From Calliopsis andreniformis (Eukaryota; Arthropoda; Insecta; Hymenoptera; Andrenidae): a stretch of 64,000 bases of DNA. Of the stretch, positions 48,480 through 61,387 are shown piece by piece; within the stretch, counting starts at the first letter, position 1; each line of letters opens with the position of its first letter. Both the position numbers and the translations under genes were made by a program. The notes below the pieces were generated by a model, which worked only from the letters and a program-made list of their open reading frames with translations, searched no databases and had not been told where the DNA came from. The stretch is taken from contig NW_027480422.1 of assembly GCF_051401765.1 (NCBI RefSeq), forward strand, positions 25,252,001 through 25,316,000, read 5' to 3'.

Positions 48480-51400
48480 TTCTACGCTTCGGGTAACCTA
48501 GGCTTCACTCTAGGGCGTTGCTCCACCAGATCGAATAGCTAGGGCCTTAGAAGTCAACGCCCGAATCCTAAAATACAATAAAAATACAACAGTTTATCCA
48601 TCGTATAACGGGAATAATTGCAACAAATGTGAAAGTGATGATCATTACCACGTTCCGTGCAACCGAGGCTTCACTCTAGGGCGTTGTTCCACCAGATCGA
48701 ATAGTTAGGGCCTAAGCAGTCAACGCCAGGAGCATAAAATACGATATATGTACAACAGTTTTTGCATGTATAAAATGAATAATTGCAAACAGTGAGGAAG
48801 TAATGGTCATTTCTACGTTCCGGGCAACCTAGGCGTCACTCTAGGGCGTTGCTCCGCCACATCGAATAGCTACGGCCTTAGAAGTCAACGCCTGAAGCAT
48901 AAAATACAATAAAAATAAAACAGTTTATTCATCGTATCAAAGGAATAATTGCAACCAGAGTGAAAGTAATGGTCCTTTCTACGTTTCGGGCGACCTAGGC
49001 TTCACTCTAGGGCGTTGTTCCGCCACATCGAATAGCTACGGCCTTAGAAGTCAACGCCAGAAACATAAAATACAATATAAATACAACAGCTTTTCCATCG
49101 TATAAAACGAATAATTGCAACCAGTGTGAAAGTAATGGCCACTTCTACGTTCAGGGCATCCTAGACTTAACTCTGAGGCATTGCTCCACCAGATCTAATA
49201 CATAGGGCCTTAGAAGTCAACGCCAGAAGAATAAAGTACAATAAAAATCCAACAGATTGTCCATCGTACAACAGGAATAATTGCAACAAGCCTGAAGGTA
49301 ATAGTCATTTCTACGTTCCGGGCAACCTAGGTTTTGCTCTAGGGCGGTGCTCCACCAGATCGAATAGTTAGGGCCTTAAAAGTCAACGCCCGAAGCATAA
49401 AATACAAAATAAATACAACAGTTTTTCCATTGTATAACAGGAATAACTGCAACCAGTGTGAAAGTACTGGTCATTTCTACGTTCCGGGTAACCTAGGCTT
49501 CACTATAGGGCGTTGCTCCACCAGATCGAATAGCTAGGGACTTAGAATTCAACGCCCGAAGCATAAAATACAATATAAATACAACAGCTTTTCCATCGTA
49601 TATGATGTATATTTGCAAACAGTGTGAACGTAAAGGTCATTTCTACGTTCCGGGCAACCTAGGCTTCAGTTTAGGGCGTTGCTCCACCAGATCGAGTAGT
49701 TAGGTACTTAGAATTCGACGCAGGAAGCATAAAATACAACATAAGTTCAGCAGTTGTTCCATCGTAATACAGGAATAATTGCAACCAGTGTGAATGTACA
49801 GGTCATTTTTACGTTCCGGGCAACCTAGGCTTCACTCTAGGGCGTTGCTCCGCCAGATCGAATAGTTAGGGCCTAAGACGTCAACGCCAGAAGCATAAAA
49901 TACGATATATGTACAACAGTTTTTCCATCGTATAAAACGAATAATTGCAACCAGTGTGAAAGTAATAACCATTTCTACGTTGCGGGTATCCTAGACTTAA
50001 CTCTGAGGCATTGCTACACTAGATCGAATGCATAGGGCCTTAGAAGTCAACGCCAGAAGTATAAAGTACAATCAAAATCCAACAGTTTGACCATCGTATA
50101 GCTGGAATAATTGCAACCAGAGTGAAAGTAATGGTCATTTCCACGTTTCGGGCGACCTAGGCTCCACTCTAGGGCGTTGCTCCACCAGATGGAATGGCTA
50201 GGGCCTTAGAAGTCAATGCCAGAAGCATAAAATACAAAATAAACACAACAGTTTTACCATCGTATAAAATGAATAATCGCAAACAGTGTGAAAGTAATGG
50301 TCATTTCTACGTTCCGGGCAACCTAGGCTTCACTCTAGGGCGTTGTTCCACCACATCGAATTTCTTCGGCCTTAGAAGTCAACGCCAGAAGCATAAAATA
50401 CAATAAAAATACAACAGTTTTTCCATCGAATAAAAGGAATAATTGTAACCAGTGTGAAAGTAATGGCCATTTCTGCGTTCCGGGCAACCTAGGCTTCACT
50501 CTAGGGCGTTGCCCCACCACATCGATTAGCTACGGCCTTAGAAGTCACCGCCTTAAGCATAAAGTACAATAAAAAGAGAACAGTTTTTTCATCGTATAAC
50601 AGGAATAATTGCCACCAGACTGAAAGTAACGGTCATTTCTACGTTTCGGGCGACCTAGGCTTCACACTAGGGTGTTGCTCCACCAGGTCGAATAGTTGGG
50701 GCCATAGAAAACAGCTCCAGACGCATAAAATACAATAAAAATACAACAGATTTACAATCGTATAACTGGCATAATTGTAACTAGTGTGAAAGATCTGGTC
50801 ATTTCTACGTTCCGGGCAACCCAGGCTACACTCTAGGGCGTTGGTCCACCACATCCAATAGTTAGGGCCTAAGAAGTCAACGCCAGAAGCACCAAATACA
50901 AAATAAATACAACATTTTTTCCATTGTATAAAACGAATAATTGCAACCAGTGTGAAAGTAATGGTCATTTCTACGTTCCGGGCAACCTAGGCTTCACTCT
51001 AGGGCGTTGTTCCACCACATCGAATTTCTTCGGCCTTAGAAGTCAACGCCAGAAACATAAAATACAATATAAATACAACAGCTTTTCCATCGTATAAAAC
51101 GAATAATTGCAACCAGTGTGAAAGTAATGGCCATTTCTACGTTCCGGGCATCCTATACTTAACTCTGAGGCATTGCTCCACCAGATCTAATACATAGGGC
51201 CTTAAAAGTCAACGCCCGAAGCATAAAGTACAAAAAAAAACAACAGTTTTTCCATTGTATAACAGGAATAACTGCAACCAGTGTGAAAGTACTGGTCATT
51301 TCTACGTTCCGGGTAACCTAGGCTTCACTCTAGGGCGTTGCTCCACCAGATAGAATAGCTAGGGCCTTAGAAGTCAACGCCAGAAGCATAAAATAAAATA

Positions 51401-54400
51401 AAAATAGAGCAGATATTCCATCGCATAACAGGAATAATTACAACCAGTGTGAAAGAAATGGGCTTTTCTACGTTCCGTGCAACCTAGACTTCACACTAGG
51501 GTGTTGCTCCACCAGGTCGAATAGTTGGGGCCATAGAAAACAGCTCCAGACGCATAAAATACAATAAAAATACAACAGTTTTACAATCGTATAACTGGCA
51601 TAATTGTAACCAGTGTGAAAGATCTGGTCATTTCTACGTTCCGGGCAACCTAGGCTACACTCTAGGGCGTTGGTCCACCACATCCAATAGTTAGGGCCTA
51701 AGAAGTCAACGCCAGAAGCATAATATACAATAAAAATACAACAGCATTTCCATTGTATAAAACGAATAATTGCAACCAGTGTGAAAGTAAAGGCCATTTC
51801 TACGTTCCGGGCAACCTAGGCTTAACTGTAGGGCGTTGCTCCACCAGATCGAATAGCTAGGGACTTCGAAGTCAACGCCAGAAGCATAAAATACAATAAA
51901 AATACAACAGTTTTTCCATCGAATAAAAGGAATAATTGCAACCAGTGTGAAAGTAATGGCCATTTCTGCGTTCCGGGCAACCTAGGCTTCACTCTAGGGC
52001 GTTGCCCCACCACATCGATTAGCTACGGCCTTAGAAGTCACCGCCTGAAGCATAAAGTACAATAAAAATATAACAGTTTTTTCATCGTATAACAGGAATA
52101 ATTGCCTCCAGACTGAAAGTAACGGTCATTTCTACGTTTCGGGCGACCTAGGCTTCACTCTAGGGCGTTGCTCCACCAGATCGACACGCTAGGGCCTTAG
52201 AAGTCAACGCCAGAAGCATAAAATAAAATAAAAATAGAGCAGATATTCCATCGTATAACAGGAATAATTACAACCAGTGTGAAAGAAATGGGCATTTCTA
52301 CGTTCCGTGCAACCTAGGTTTTGCACTAGGGCGTTGCTCCACCAGATCGAATGGCTAGGGACTTAGAATTCAACGCCCGAAGAATAAAATACAACATAAG
52401 TACAACAGTTTTGCCATCGTATCAAATGAATAATCGCAGGGAGTGTGAAGGTAATGGTCATTTCCACGTTCCGGGCAACCTAGGCTTCACTCTAGGGCGT
52501 TGCTCCACCAGATCGAATAGTTAGGGCCTAAGAAGTCAAAGCCAGAAGCATAAAATGCAATTTAAATACAACAGCTTTTCCCTTGTATAACAGGAATAAT
52601 TGCAACCAGTGTGAAAGCTATGGTCACATCTACGTTCCGGGCAACCTAGGCTACACTCCGGGGCGTTGGTCCACCAGATCCAATAGCTAGGGCCTAGGAA
52701 GTCAACGCCAGGTGCACCAAATACAAAATAAATGCAACAGTTGTTCCATCGTATAAAACGAATAATTGCAACCAGTAAGAAAGTAATGGCCATTTCTGCG
52801 TTCCGGGCAACCTATGCTTCAGTCTAGGGCGTTGCCCCACCACATCGAGTAGCTACCGCCTAAGAAGTCAACGCCAGAAGCATAAAATAAAATTAAAATG
52901 CAAAAGCTTTTCCAACGTATAACAGGAGTAACTGCAACCAGTGTGAGAGTACTGGTCATTTCTACATTCCGGGCAACCTAGGCCTCACTATAGGGCGTTG
53001 CTCCACCAGATCGAATAGCTAGGGACTTAGAAGTCAGCGCCAGAAGCATAAAATACAAAATAAATAGAACAGTTTTCCCATCGTATAAAACTAATAATTG
53101 CAACCAGTATGAAAGTTATGGTCATTTCTACGTTCCGGCCAACCTAGCCTTCACCCTAGGGCGTTGTTCCACCAGATCGAATAGTTAGGGCCTAAGAAGT
53201 CAACGCCAGAAGCATAAAATACAATATAAATACAACAGCTTTTCCATCGTATATGATGTATATTTGCAAACAGTGTGAAAGTAAAGGTCATTTCTACGTT
53301 CCGGGCAACCTAGGCTTCAGTTTAGGGCGTTGCTCCACCAGATCGAGTAGTTAGGTACTTAGAATTCGACGCATGAAGCATAAAATACAACATAAGTACA
53401 ACAGTTTTTCCATCGTATTACAGGAATAATTGCAACCAGTGTGAATGTACAGGTCATTTTTACGTTCCGGGCAACCTAGGCTTCACTCGAGGGCGTTGCT
53501 CCACCAGATCGAATAGTTAGGGCCTAAGAAGTCTACGCCAGAAGCATAAAATACAATAAAAATACAACAGCATTTCCATCGTATAAAATGAATGATTGCA
53601 AACAGTGTGAAGGTAATGGTCATTTCCACGTTCCGGGCAACCTAGGCTTCACTCTAGGGCGTTGTTCCACCAGATCTAATACATAGGGCCTTAGAAGTCA
53701 ACGCCAGAAGGATAAAGTACAATCAAAATCCAACAGCTTGTCCATCGTATAACAGGAATAATTGCAACAAGCGTGAAGGTAATGGTCATTTCTACGATCC
53801 GGGCAACCTAGGTTTTGCACTAGGGCGTTGCTCCACCAGATCGAATAGCTAGGGACTTAGAAGTCAACGCCAGAAACATAAAATACAATATAAATACAAC
53901 AGCTTTTCCATCGTATATGATGTATATTTGCAAACAGTGTGAAAGTAAAGGTCATTTCTACGTTCCGCGCAACCTAGGCTTCAGTTTAGGGCGGTGCTCC
54001 ACCAGATCAAATAGTTAGGGCCTAAGAATTCAACGCCAGGAGCATAAAATACAATATAAATACAACAGTTTTACCATCGTATAAAATGAATAATCGCAAA
54101 CCGTGTGAAGGTGATGGTCATTTCTATATTCCGGGCAACCTAGGCTTCACTCTAGGGCGTTACTCCACCAGATCGAATATTTGGGGCCTTAGGAGTCAAC
54201 GGCCGAAGCATAAAATACAAAATAAGTAGAACAGTTTTTCCATTGTATTAAAAGAATAATTGAAACCAGTGTGAAAGTTACGGTCATTTCTACGTTCAGC
54301 GCAACCTAGGCTTCACCCTAGGGCGTTGCTCCAACTGATCGAATAGTTAGGGCCTAAGAAGTCAACGCCAGAAGCATAAAATACGATATGTGTACAACAG

Positions 54401-56900
54401 TTTTACCATCGTATAAAATGAATAATCGCAAACCGTGTGAAGGTGATGGTCAATTCTATATTCCGGGCAACCTAGGCTTCACTCTAGGGCGTTGCTCCAC
54501 CAGATCGAATAGATGGGGCCTTAGGAGTCAACGGCCGAAGCATAAAATACAAAATGAGTAGAACAGTTTTTCCATTGTATAAAACGAATAATTGAAACCA
54601 GTGTGAAAGTTATCGTCACTTCTACGTTCCGCGCAACCTAGGCTTCACCCTAGGGCGTTGCTCCACCTGATCGAATAGTTAGGGCCTAAGACGTCAACGC
54701 CAGAAGCATAAAATACGATATATGTACAACAGTTTTTCCATCGTATAAAACGAATAATTGCAACCAGTGTGAAAGTAATAACCATTTCTACGTTGCGGGT
54801 ATCCTAGACTTAACTCTGAGGCATTGCTACACTAGATCGAATGCATAGGGCCTTAGAAGTCAACGCCAGAAGTATAAAGTACAATCAAAATCCAACAGTT
54901 TGACCATCGTATAGCTGGAATAATTGCAACCAGAGTGAAAGTAATGGTCATTTCCACGTTTCGGGCGACCTAGGCTCCACTCTAGGGCGTTGCTCCACCA
55001 GATGCAATGGCTAGGGCCTTAGAAGTCAATGCCAGAAGCATAAAATACAAAATAAACACAACAGTTTTACCATCGTATAAAATGAATAATCGCAAACAGT
55101 GTGAAGGTAATGGTCAATTCTTCGTTCCGGGCAACCTAGGCTTCACTTTAGGGCGTTGCTCCACCAGATCGAATAGTTAGGGCCATAGAAGTCAACGCCC
55201 GAAGCATAAAATACAAAATAAATAGAACAGTTTTTCCATTGTATAAAACGAATAATTGAAACCAGTGTGAAAGTTATGGTCATTTCTACGTTCCGGGCAA
55301 CCTAGGCTTCACTACAGGGCGGTGCTCCACCAGATCAAATAGTTAGGGCCTAAGAAGTCAACGCCAGAAGCATAAAATACAATATAAATACAACAGCTTT
55401 TCCATCGTATATAATGTACATTTGCAAACAGTGTGGAAGTAACGGTCATTTCTATGTTCCGGGCAACCTAGGCCTCACTCTAGTGCGTTGCTCCACCAGA
55501 TCGAATAGTTAGCGCCTAAGAAGTCAACGCCTGAAGCGTAAAAAATACAGTAAAAATACAACATTTTTTTCATCGTATAACAGGAATAATTGCAACCAGT
55601 CTGAAAGATATGGTCATTTCTACTTTCCGGGCAACCTAGGCTTCACTCTAGGGCGTTGGCCCTCCACATCTAACAGTTAGGGCCTAAGAAGTCAACGCCA
55701 GAAGCACCAAATACAAAACAAATACAACAGTTTTTCCATCGTATAAAACGAATGATTGCAACCAGTATGAAAGTTATGGTCATTTCTACGTTCCGGGCAA
55801 CCTAGGCTTCACCCTAGGGCGTTGCTCCACCTGATCGAATAGTTAGGGCCTAAGAAGTCAACGCCAGAAGCATAAAATACGATATATGTACAACAGTTTT
55901 ACCATCGTATAAAACGAATAATCGCAAACCGTGTGAAGGTGATGGTCATTTCTATATTCCGAGCAACCTAGGCTTCACTCTAGGGCGTTGCTCGAACAGA
56001 TCGAATAGTTGGGGCCTTAGGAGTCAACGGTCGAAGCATAAAATACAAAATAAGTAGAACAATTTTTCCATTGTATAAAACGAATAATTGAAACCAGTGC
56101 GAAAGTTATGGTCATTTCTACGTTCCGCGCAAACTGGGCTTCACCCTATGGCGTTGCTCCACCTGGTCGAATAGTTAGGGCCTAAGAAGTCAACGCCAGA
56201 AGCATAAAATACGATATATGTACAACAGTCTTTCCATCGTATAAAACGAATAATTGCAACCAGTGTGAAAGTAATAGCCATTTCTACGTTGCGGGCATCC
56301 TAGACTTAACTCTGAGGCATTGCTACACCAGATCGAATACATAGGGCCTTAGAAGTCAACGTCAGAAGCATAAAATACAAAATCAATACAACAGTTTTTC
56401 CATCGTATAACAAGAATAATTGCAACCAGTGTGAAAGTGATGGTCATTTCTACATTCCGGGCAACCTAGGCTTGACTCTAGGGCGTTGCTCCACCGGATC
56501 GAATAGTTAGGGCCTAAGAAGTCAACGCCAGAAGCACCACATACAAAATAAATACAACAGCTTTTCCATCGTATAAAACGAATAATTGCAACCAGTATGA
56601 AAGTTATGGTCATTTCTACGTTCCGGGCAACCTAGGCTTAACTACAGGGCGGTGCTCCACCAGATCAAATAGTTTGGGCCTAGGATGTCAGCGACCGAAA
56701 AATAAAATACAATAAAGATGCAACAGTTTTTCCATCGTATAACAGGAATAATTGCAACCAGTGTGAAAGTACAGGTCATTTCTACGTTCCGGGCAACCTA
56801 GGTTTCGCTCTAGGGCGTTGCTCCACCAGACCGAATAGTTAGGGACTTAGAAGTCAACGCCAGAAGCATAAAATACAATAAAAATACAAAAGTTTTTCCA
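48480..56900 (+). repeat. Block G: more diverged monomers with short duplications
   Basis: About 51 monomers, still in phase, with no HOR longer than about 3 monomers that I could align well. Matches are 49570-49900 with 53221-53550 (offset 3651 bp), 49857-50291 with 54670-55104 (4813 bp), 50395-50640 with 51888-52133 (1493 bp), and 50660-50990 with 51490-51820 (829 bp). Rare indels are TTGCATGTATAAAATG near 48774 and GAAGCGTAAAAAATAC near 55537 (2 bp longer). The absence of long recent duplications suggests older, less homogenised satellite. Confidence 0.85.
50660..50990 (+). repeat. 5-monomer-spaced dimer duplication, copy 1
   Basis: The pair CACACTAGGGTGTTG ... GGGGCCATAGAAAACAGCTCC, then ATAACTGGCATAATTGTAAC ... 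GAAAGATCTGG ... GTTGGTCCACCACATCC, recurs at about 51490-51820, offset 829 bp. A flanking monomer with AAAATAGAGCAGATATTCC lies at 51400 and again 830 bp later. Confidence 0.78.
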
Positions 56901-56904
56901 TCGT

Positions 56905-59683
56905 ATAAAAGGAGTAATTGCAACCAGTGTGAAAGTAATGGTAATTTCTACGTTCCGGGCAACCTAGGCCTCGCTCTAGGGCGTTGCTCCACCAGATCGG
57001 ATAGCTAGGGACTTAGAAATCAACGCCAGAAGCATAAAACACGATGTGCGTACAATAGTTTTTCCATCGTATAACAGGAATAATTGCAAACAGTGTGAAA
57101 GTTATGGTCATTTCTACGTTCCGGGTAACCTAGGCTTCACTCTAGGGCGTTTGTCCACCAGATCGAATAGCTAGGACCTTAGAAGTCAACGCCAGAAGCA
57201 TAAAATACAATAAAAATACAACATGTTTTCAATCGTATAGCATGAATAATTGCCACCAGTGTGAAGGCAATGGTCATTTGTACATTCCGGACAACCTAGG
57301 CTTCACTCTAGGGCGTTGGTCCACCAGATCCAATAGTTAGGGCCTAAGAAGTCAACGCCAGAAGCCTAAAATACACAATAGATACAACAGTTTTTCCATC
57401 GTATACAAAGAATAATTCCAACCAGTGTGAAAGTAATGGTCATTACTACGTTTCGGTAAACATAGGCTTCACTCTTGGACGTTGCCCCACGAGATCAAAA
57501 TAGCTAGGACCTTAGAAGTCAACGCCAGAAGCATAAAATACAATAAAAATACTATAGATTTTCAATCGTATAGCATGAAGGATTGCAACCAGTGTGAAAG
57601 TAATGGTCATTTCTACGTTCCGGGCAACCTAGGCTTTGCTCTGGGGCGTTGTTCCACCAGAGCGAATAGCTAGGGACTTAGATCTCAACGCCAGAAGCAT
57701 AAAATACAATATAAATACAACAGTTTTTCCACCGTATAGAACGAATAATAGCAACCAGTATGAAAGCTATAGTCATTTCTATGTTCCGGGCAACCTAGGC
57801 TTCTCTCTAGGGCGTTAGTCCACCAGATCGAATAGGTAGGGCCTTAGAAGTCTACGCCGGAAGCATGGAATACAATATAAATACAGAAGTTTTCACATTG
57901 TATAACAGGAATAATTGCAACCAGTGTGAAAGTAATGGTCATTTCTACGTTCCGGAAAACCTAGGCTTCATTCTAGGGCGTTGCTCCACCAGATCGAATA
58001 GTTCGGGTCTTAGGAGTCAACGCCCGAAGCATAAAATGCAATAAAAATACAACAGCTTTTCCATTGTATAAAATGAATAATTACAAACAGTGTGGAAGTA
58101 ATTGTCATTTCTACGTTCCGGGCAACCTACGCTTCACTCTAGGGCGTTGCTCCACCGCATCGAATAGCTACGGCCTTAGAAGTCAACGCCTGAAGCATAA
58201 ATTACAATGAAAGTACAGAAGTTTTTTCATCGAATAACAGGAAAAGTTTCAACAAGCGTAAAGGTAATGGTCATTTCTACGTTCCGGGCAACCTAGGCTT
58301 CAGCCTAGGGCGTTGCTCCACCAGGTCCACCTGTTAGGGCCTACTAAGTCAACGCCAGAAGCATAATATACAATATAAATACAACAGTTTTTCCATCGTA
58401 TAAAACGAATAATTGCAACCAGTATGAAAGTTATGGTCATTTCTACGTTCCCGGCAACCTAGGCTATACCCTAGGTCGTTGATCCACCAGATACAATAGT
58501 TAGGGCCTAAGAAGTCCACGCCAGAAGCATAAAATACAAAATAAATACAACATTTTTTCCATCGTATAACAGGAATAATTGCAACCAGTGTGAAAGTAAT
58601 GGTCATTTCTACGTTCCGGGCAACACAGGCCTCACTCTAGGGCGTTGCTCCACCAGATCGAATAGCTAGGCCCTTGGAAGTCAACGCCCGAAACATAAAA
58701 TACAATATAAATGCAACAGTTTTTCCATCGTATAACAGGAATAATTGCAACCAGTGTGAAAGACATGGTCACTTCTACGCTCCGGGCAACCTAGGCATCA
58801 CTCTAGGGCGTTGCTCCACCACATCGAATAGTTACGGCCTTAGAAGTCAACGCCAGAAGCATAAAATACAATATAAATACAACAGTTTTTCCATCGTATA
58901 ACAGGAATAATTGCTACCAGTGTGAAAGGTATGGTCATTTCTACATTCCGGGCAACCCAGGCTTCTCTCTAGGGCGTTGCTCCACCACATCGGAAAGCTG
59001 CGGCCTTAGAAGCCAACGCCAGAAGCATAAAATACAATAAAAATATAACCGCTTTTCCACCGTATAAAACGAATTATTGCAACCAGTATGAAAGTTATGG
59101 TCATTTCTACGTTCCGGGCAACCTAGGCTTCACCCTAGGGCGTTGCTCCACCAGATCCACTAGTTTGGGCCTAAGAAGTCAACGCCAGAAGCATAAAATA
59201 CAATAAAAATACAAGAGTTTTTCCATCGTATAGCATGAATAATTGCAACCGGAGTGAAAGTAATGGTCATTTCTACGTTTCGGGCAACCTAGGCTTCTCT
59301 CTAGGGCGTTGTTCCACCAGATCGAATAGCTATGGCCTTAGAAGTCAACGCCCGCAACATAAAATACGATATAAATACAACAGCTTTTCCATCGTATAAA
59401 ACGAATAATTGCAACCAGTATGAAAGTTATGGTCATTTCTACGTTCCCGGCAACCTAGGCTACACCCTAGGTCGTTGATCCACCAGATACAATAGTTAGG
59501 GCCTAAGACGTCCACGCCAGAAGCATAAAATACAAAATAAATACAACATTTTTTCCACCGTATAACAGGAATAATTGCAACCAGTGTGAAAGTAATGGTC
59601 ATTTCTACGTTCCGGGCAACATAGGCCTCACTCTAGGGCGTTGCTCCACCAGATCGAATAGCTAGGACCTTAGAAGTCAACGC
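56905..59683 (+). repeat. 26/27-monomer-spaced duplication, copy 1
   Basis: This matches about 61388-64000. The offset is 4483 bp (27 monomers plus 1) from 56905 to about 57560 and 4317 bp (26 monomers plus 1) from about 57720 onward. Shared features are AAACACGATNTGCG, CTAGGGCGTTTGTCC, TTTGTACATTCCGGACAACC, GTATACAAAGAATAATTCC, GCCGGAAGCATGGAATAC, CCGGAAAACCTAGG and GGAAAAGTTTCAACAAGCG. Copy 1 contains one extra complete monomer at about 57560-57725, with GCATGAAGGATTGC and CCAGAGCGAATAGC. Confidence 0.9.
58340..58640 (+). repeat. Recurrent monomer pair with CCCGGCAACCTAGGCTA, first copy
   Basis: A pair with GTTCCCGGCAACC, CACCCTAGGTCGTTGATCC and CCAGATACAATAGTTAGG, followed by AACATTTTTTCC, recurs at about 59336 (996 bp on, 6 monomers), 60166 (830 bp on, 5 monomers), 62657 and 63652. 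A partial form (second monomer only) lies near 61290. This is the main local rhythm of the last 6 kb. Confidence 0.8.
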
Positions 59684-61387
59684 CAGAAGCATAAAATACA
59701 ATAAAAATACAACATGTTTTCAATCGTATAGCATGAGTAATTGCAACCAGTGTGAAAGATATGGTCATTTCTACGTTCCGGGCAACGTAGGTTTTGCTCT
59801 ATGGCGTTGCTCTACCACATCGAATTGTTAGGGCCTTAGAAGCCAACGCCCGAAGCATATAATACAAAATTAATAGAACAGCTTTTCCATTGTATAAAAC
59901 GAATAATTGCAATCAGTGTGAATATAATGGTCATATCTACGTTCCAGGCAACCTAGGCTTGACTCTAGGGCGTTGCTCCACAAGATCGAATAGTTTGGGC
60001 CTAAGAAGTCAACGCCAGAAGCACAAAATACACTATAAATACAACAGTTTTTCCATCATATAAAACGAATAATAGCAACCAGTTTGAAAGTTATGGTCAT
60101 TGCCACGTTCCGTGCAACCCAGGCTCCGCTCTAGGGCGTTGCTCCACCAAATCGAATAGCTAGGGCCTTAGAAGTCAACGCCCGAAGCATAAAATGCAAT
60201 ATAAATACAACAGTTTTTCCATCGTATAAAATGAATAATTGCAACCAGTATGAAAGTTATGGTCATTTCCACGTTCCCGGCAACCTAGGCTACACCCTAG
60301 GTCGTTGATCCACCAGATACAATAGTTAGGGCCTAAGAAGTCCATGCCAGAAGCATAAAATACAAAATAAATACAACATTTTTTCCATCGTATAACAGGA
60401 ATAATTGCAACCAGTGTGAAAGTAATGGTCATTTCTACGTTCCGGGAAACATAGGCTTCACTCTAGGGCGTTGTTCCACCACATCGAATAGCTACGACCT
60501 TAGAAGTCAACGCCAGAAGCATAAAATACAAAATAAATACAACAGTTTTTCCATCGCATAGCAGGAATAATTGCAACCAGTGTGAAAGATATGGTCATTT
60601 CTACGTTCCGGGCAACCTAGGTTTTGCTCTAGGGCGTTGCTCCACCACATCGAATAGTTAGGGCCTTAGAAGTCAACGCCAGAAGCATAAAATACAGTAT
60701 AAATACAACAGTTTTTCCATCGTATGAAACGAATAAGTGCAACCAGTATGAAAGTTATGGTCATTTCTACGTTGCGGGCAGCATAGGCTTCATTCTTGAA
60801 CGTTGCCCCACAAGATCGAACAGTTAGGGCCTAAGAAGTCAACGCCAGAAGCATAAAATACACTATAAATACAACAGTTTTTCCATCATATAAAACGAAT
60901 AATAGCAACCAGTGTGAAAGTTATGGTCATTGCTACGTTCCGTGCAACCCAGGCTCCACTCTAGGGCGTTGCTCCACCAAATCGAATAGCTATGGCCTTA
61001 GAAGTCAACGCCCGAAGCATAAAATGCTATATAAATACAACAGTTTTGGCATCATATAAAACGAATAATAGCAACCAGTGTGAAAGTGATGATCATTTCT
61101 ACGTTCCGGGAAACCTAGGCCTCACTCTAGGGCGTCGTTCCACCAGATCGAATAGTTAGGGCCTAAGAAGTCAACGCCAGAAGCACAAAATACACTTTAA
61201 ATACAACAGTTTTTCCATCATATAAAACGAATAATAGCAACCAGTTTGAAAGTTATGGTCATTGCCACGTTCCGTGCAACCCAGGCTACACCCTAGGTCG
61301 TTGATCCACCAGATACAATAGTTAGGGCCTAAGAAGTCCATGCCAGAAGCATAAAATACAAAATAAATACAACATTTTTTCCATCGT
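59684..61387 (+). repeat. Monomers between the two 26/27-mer copies
   Basis: About 10 ordinary monomers. Two share CCATCATATAAAACGAATAATAGC and GGTCATTGCNACGTTCCGTGC (about 60050-60170 and 60890-61010), with a third form near 61215-61290. There is no gene or unique sequence. CATCATAT here, in place of CATCGTAT, is a CpG-to-CpA change. Confidence 0.8.

Noticed and set aside
48774..48784. Possible array boundary or unique sequence near the TTGCATGTATAAAATG deletion
   Set aside because: It is a 2-bp-scale deletion in an otherwise complete monomer, and the flanks are normal satellite.
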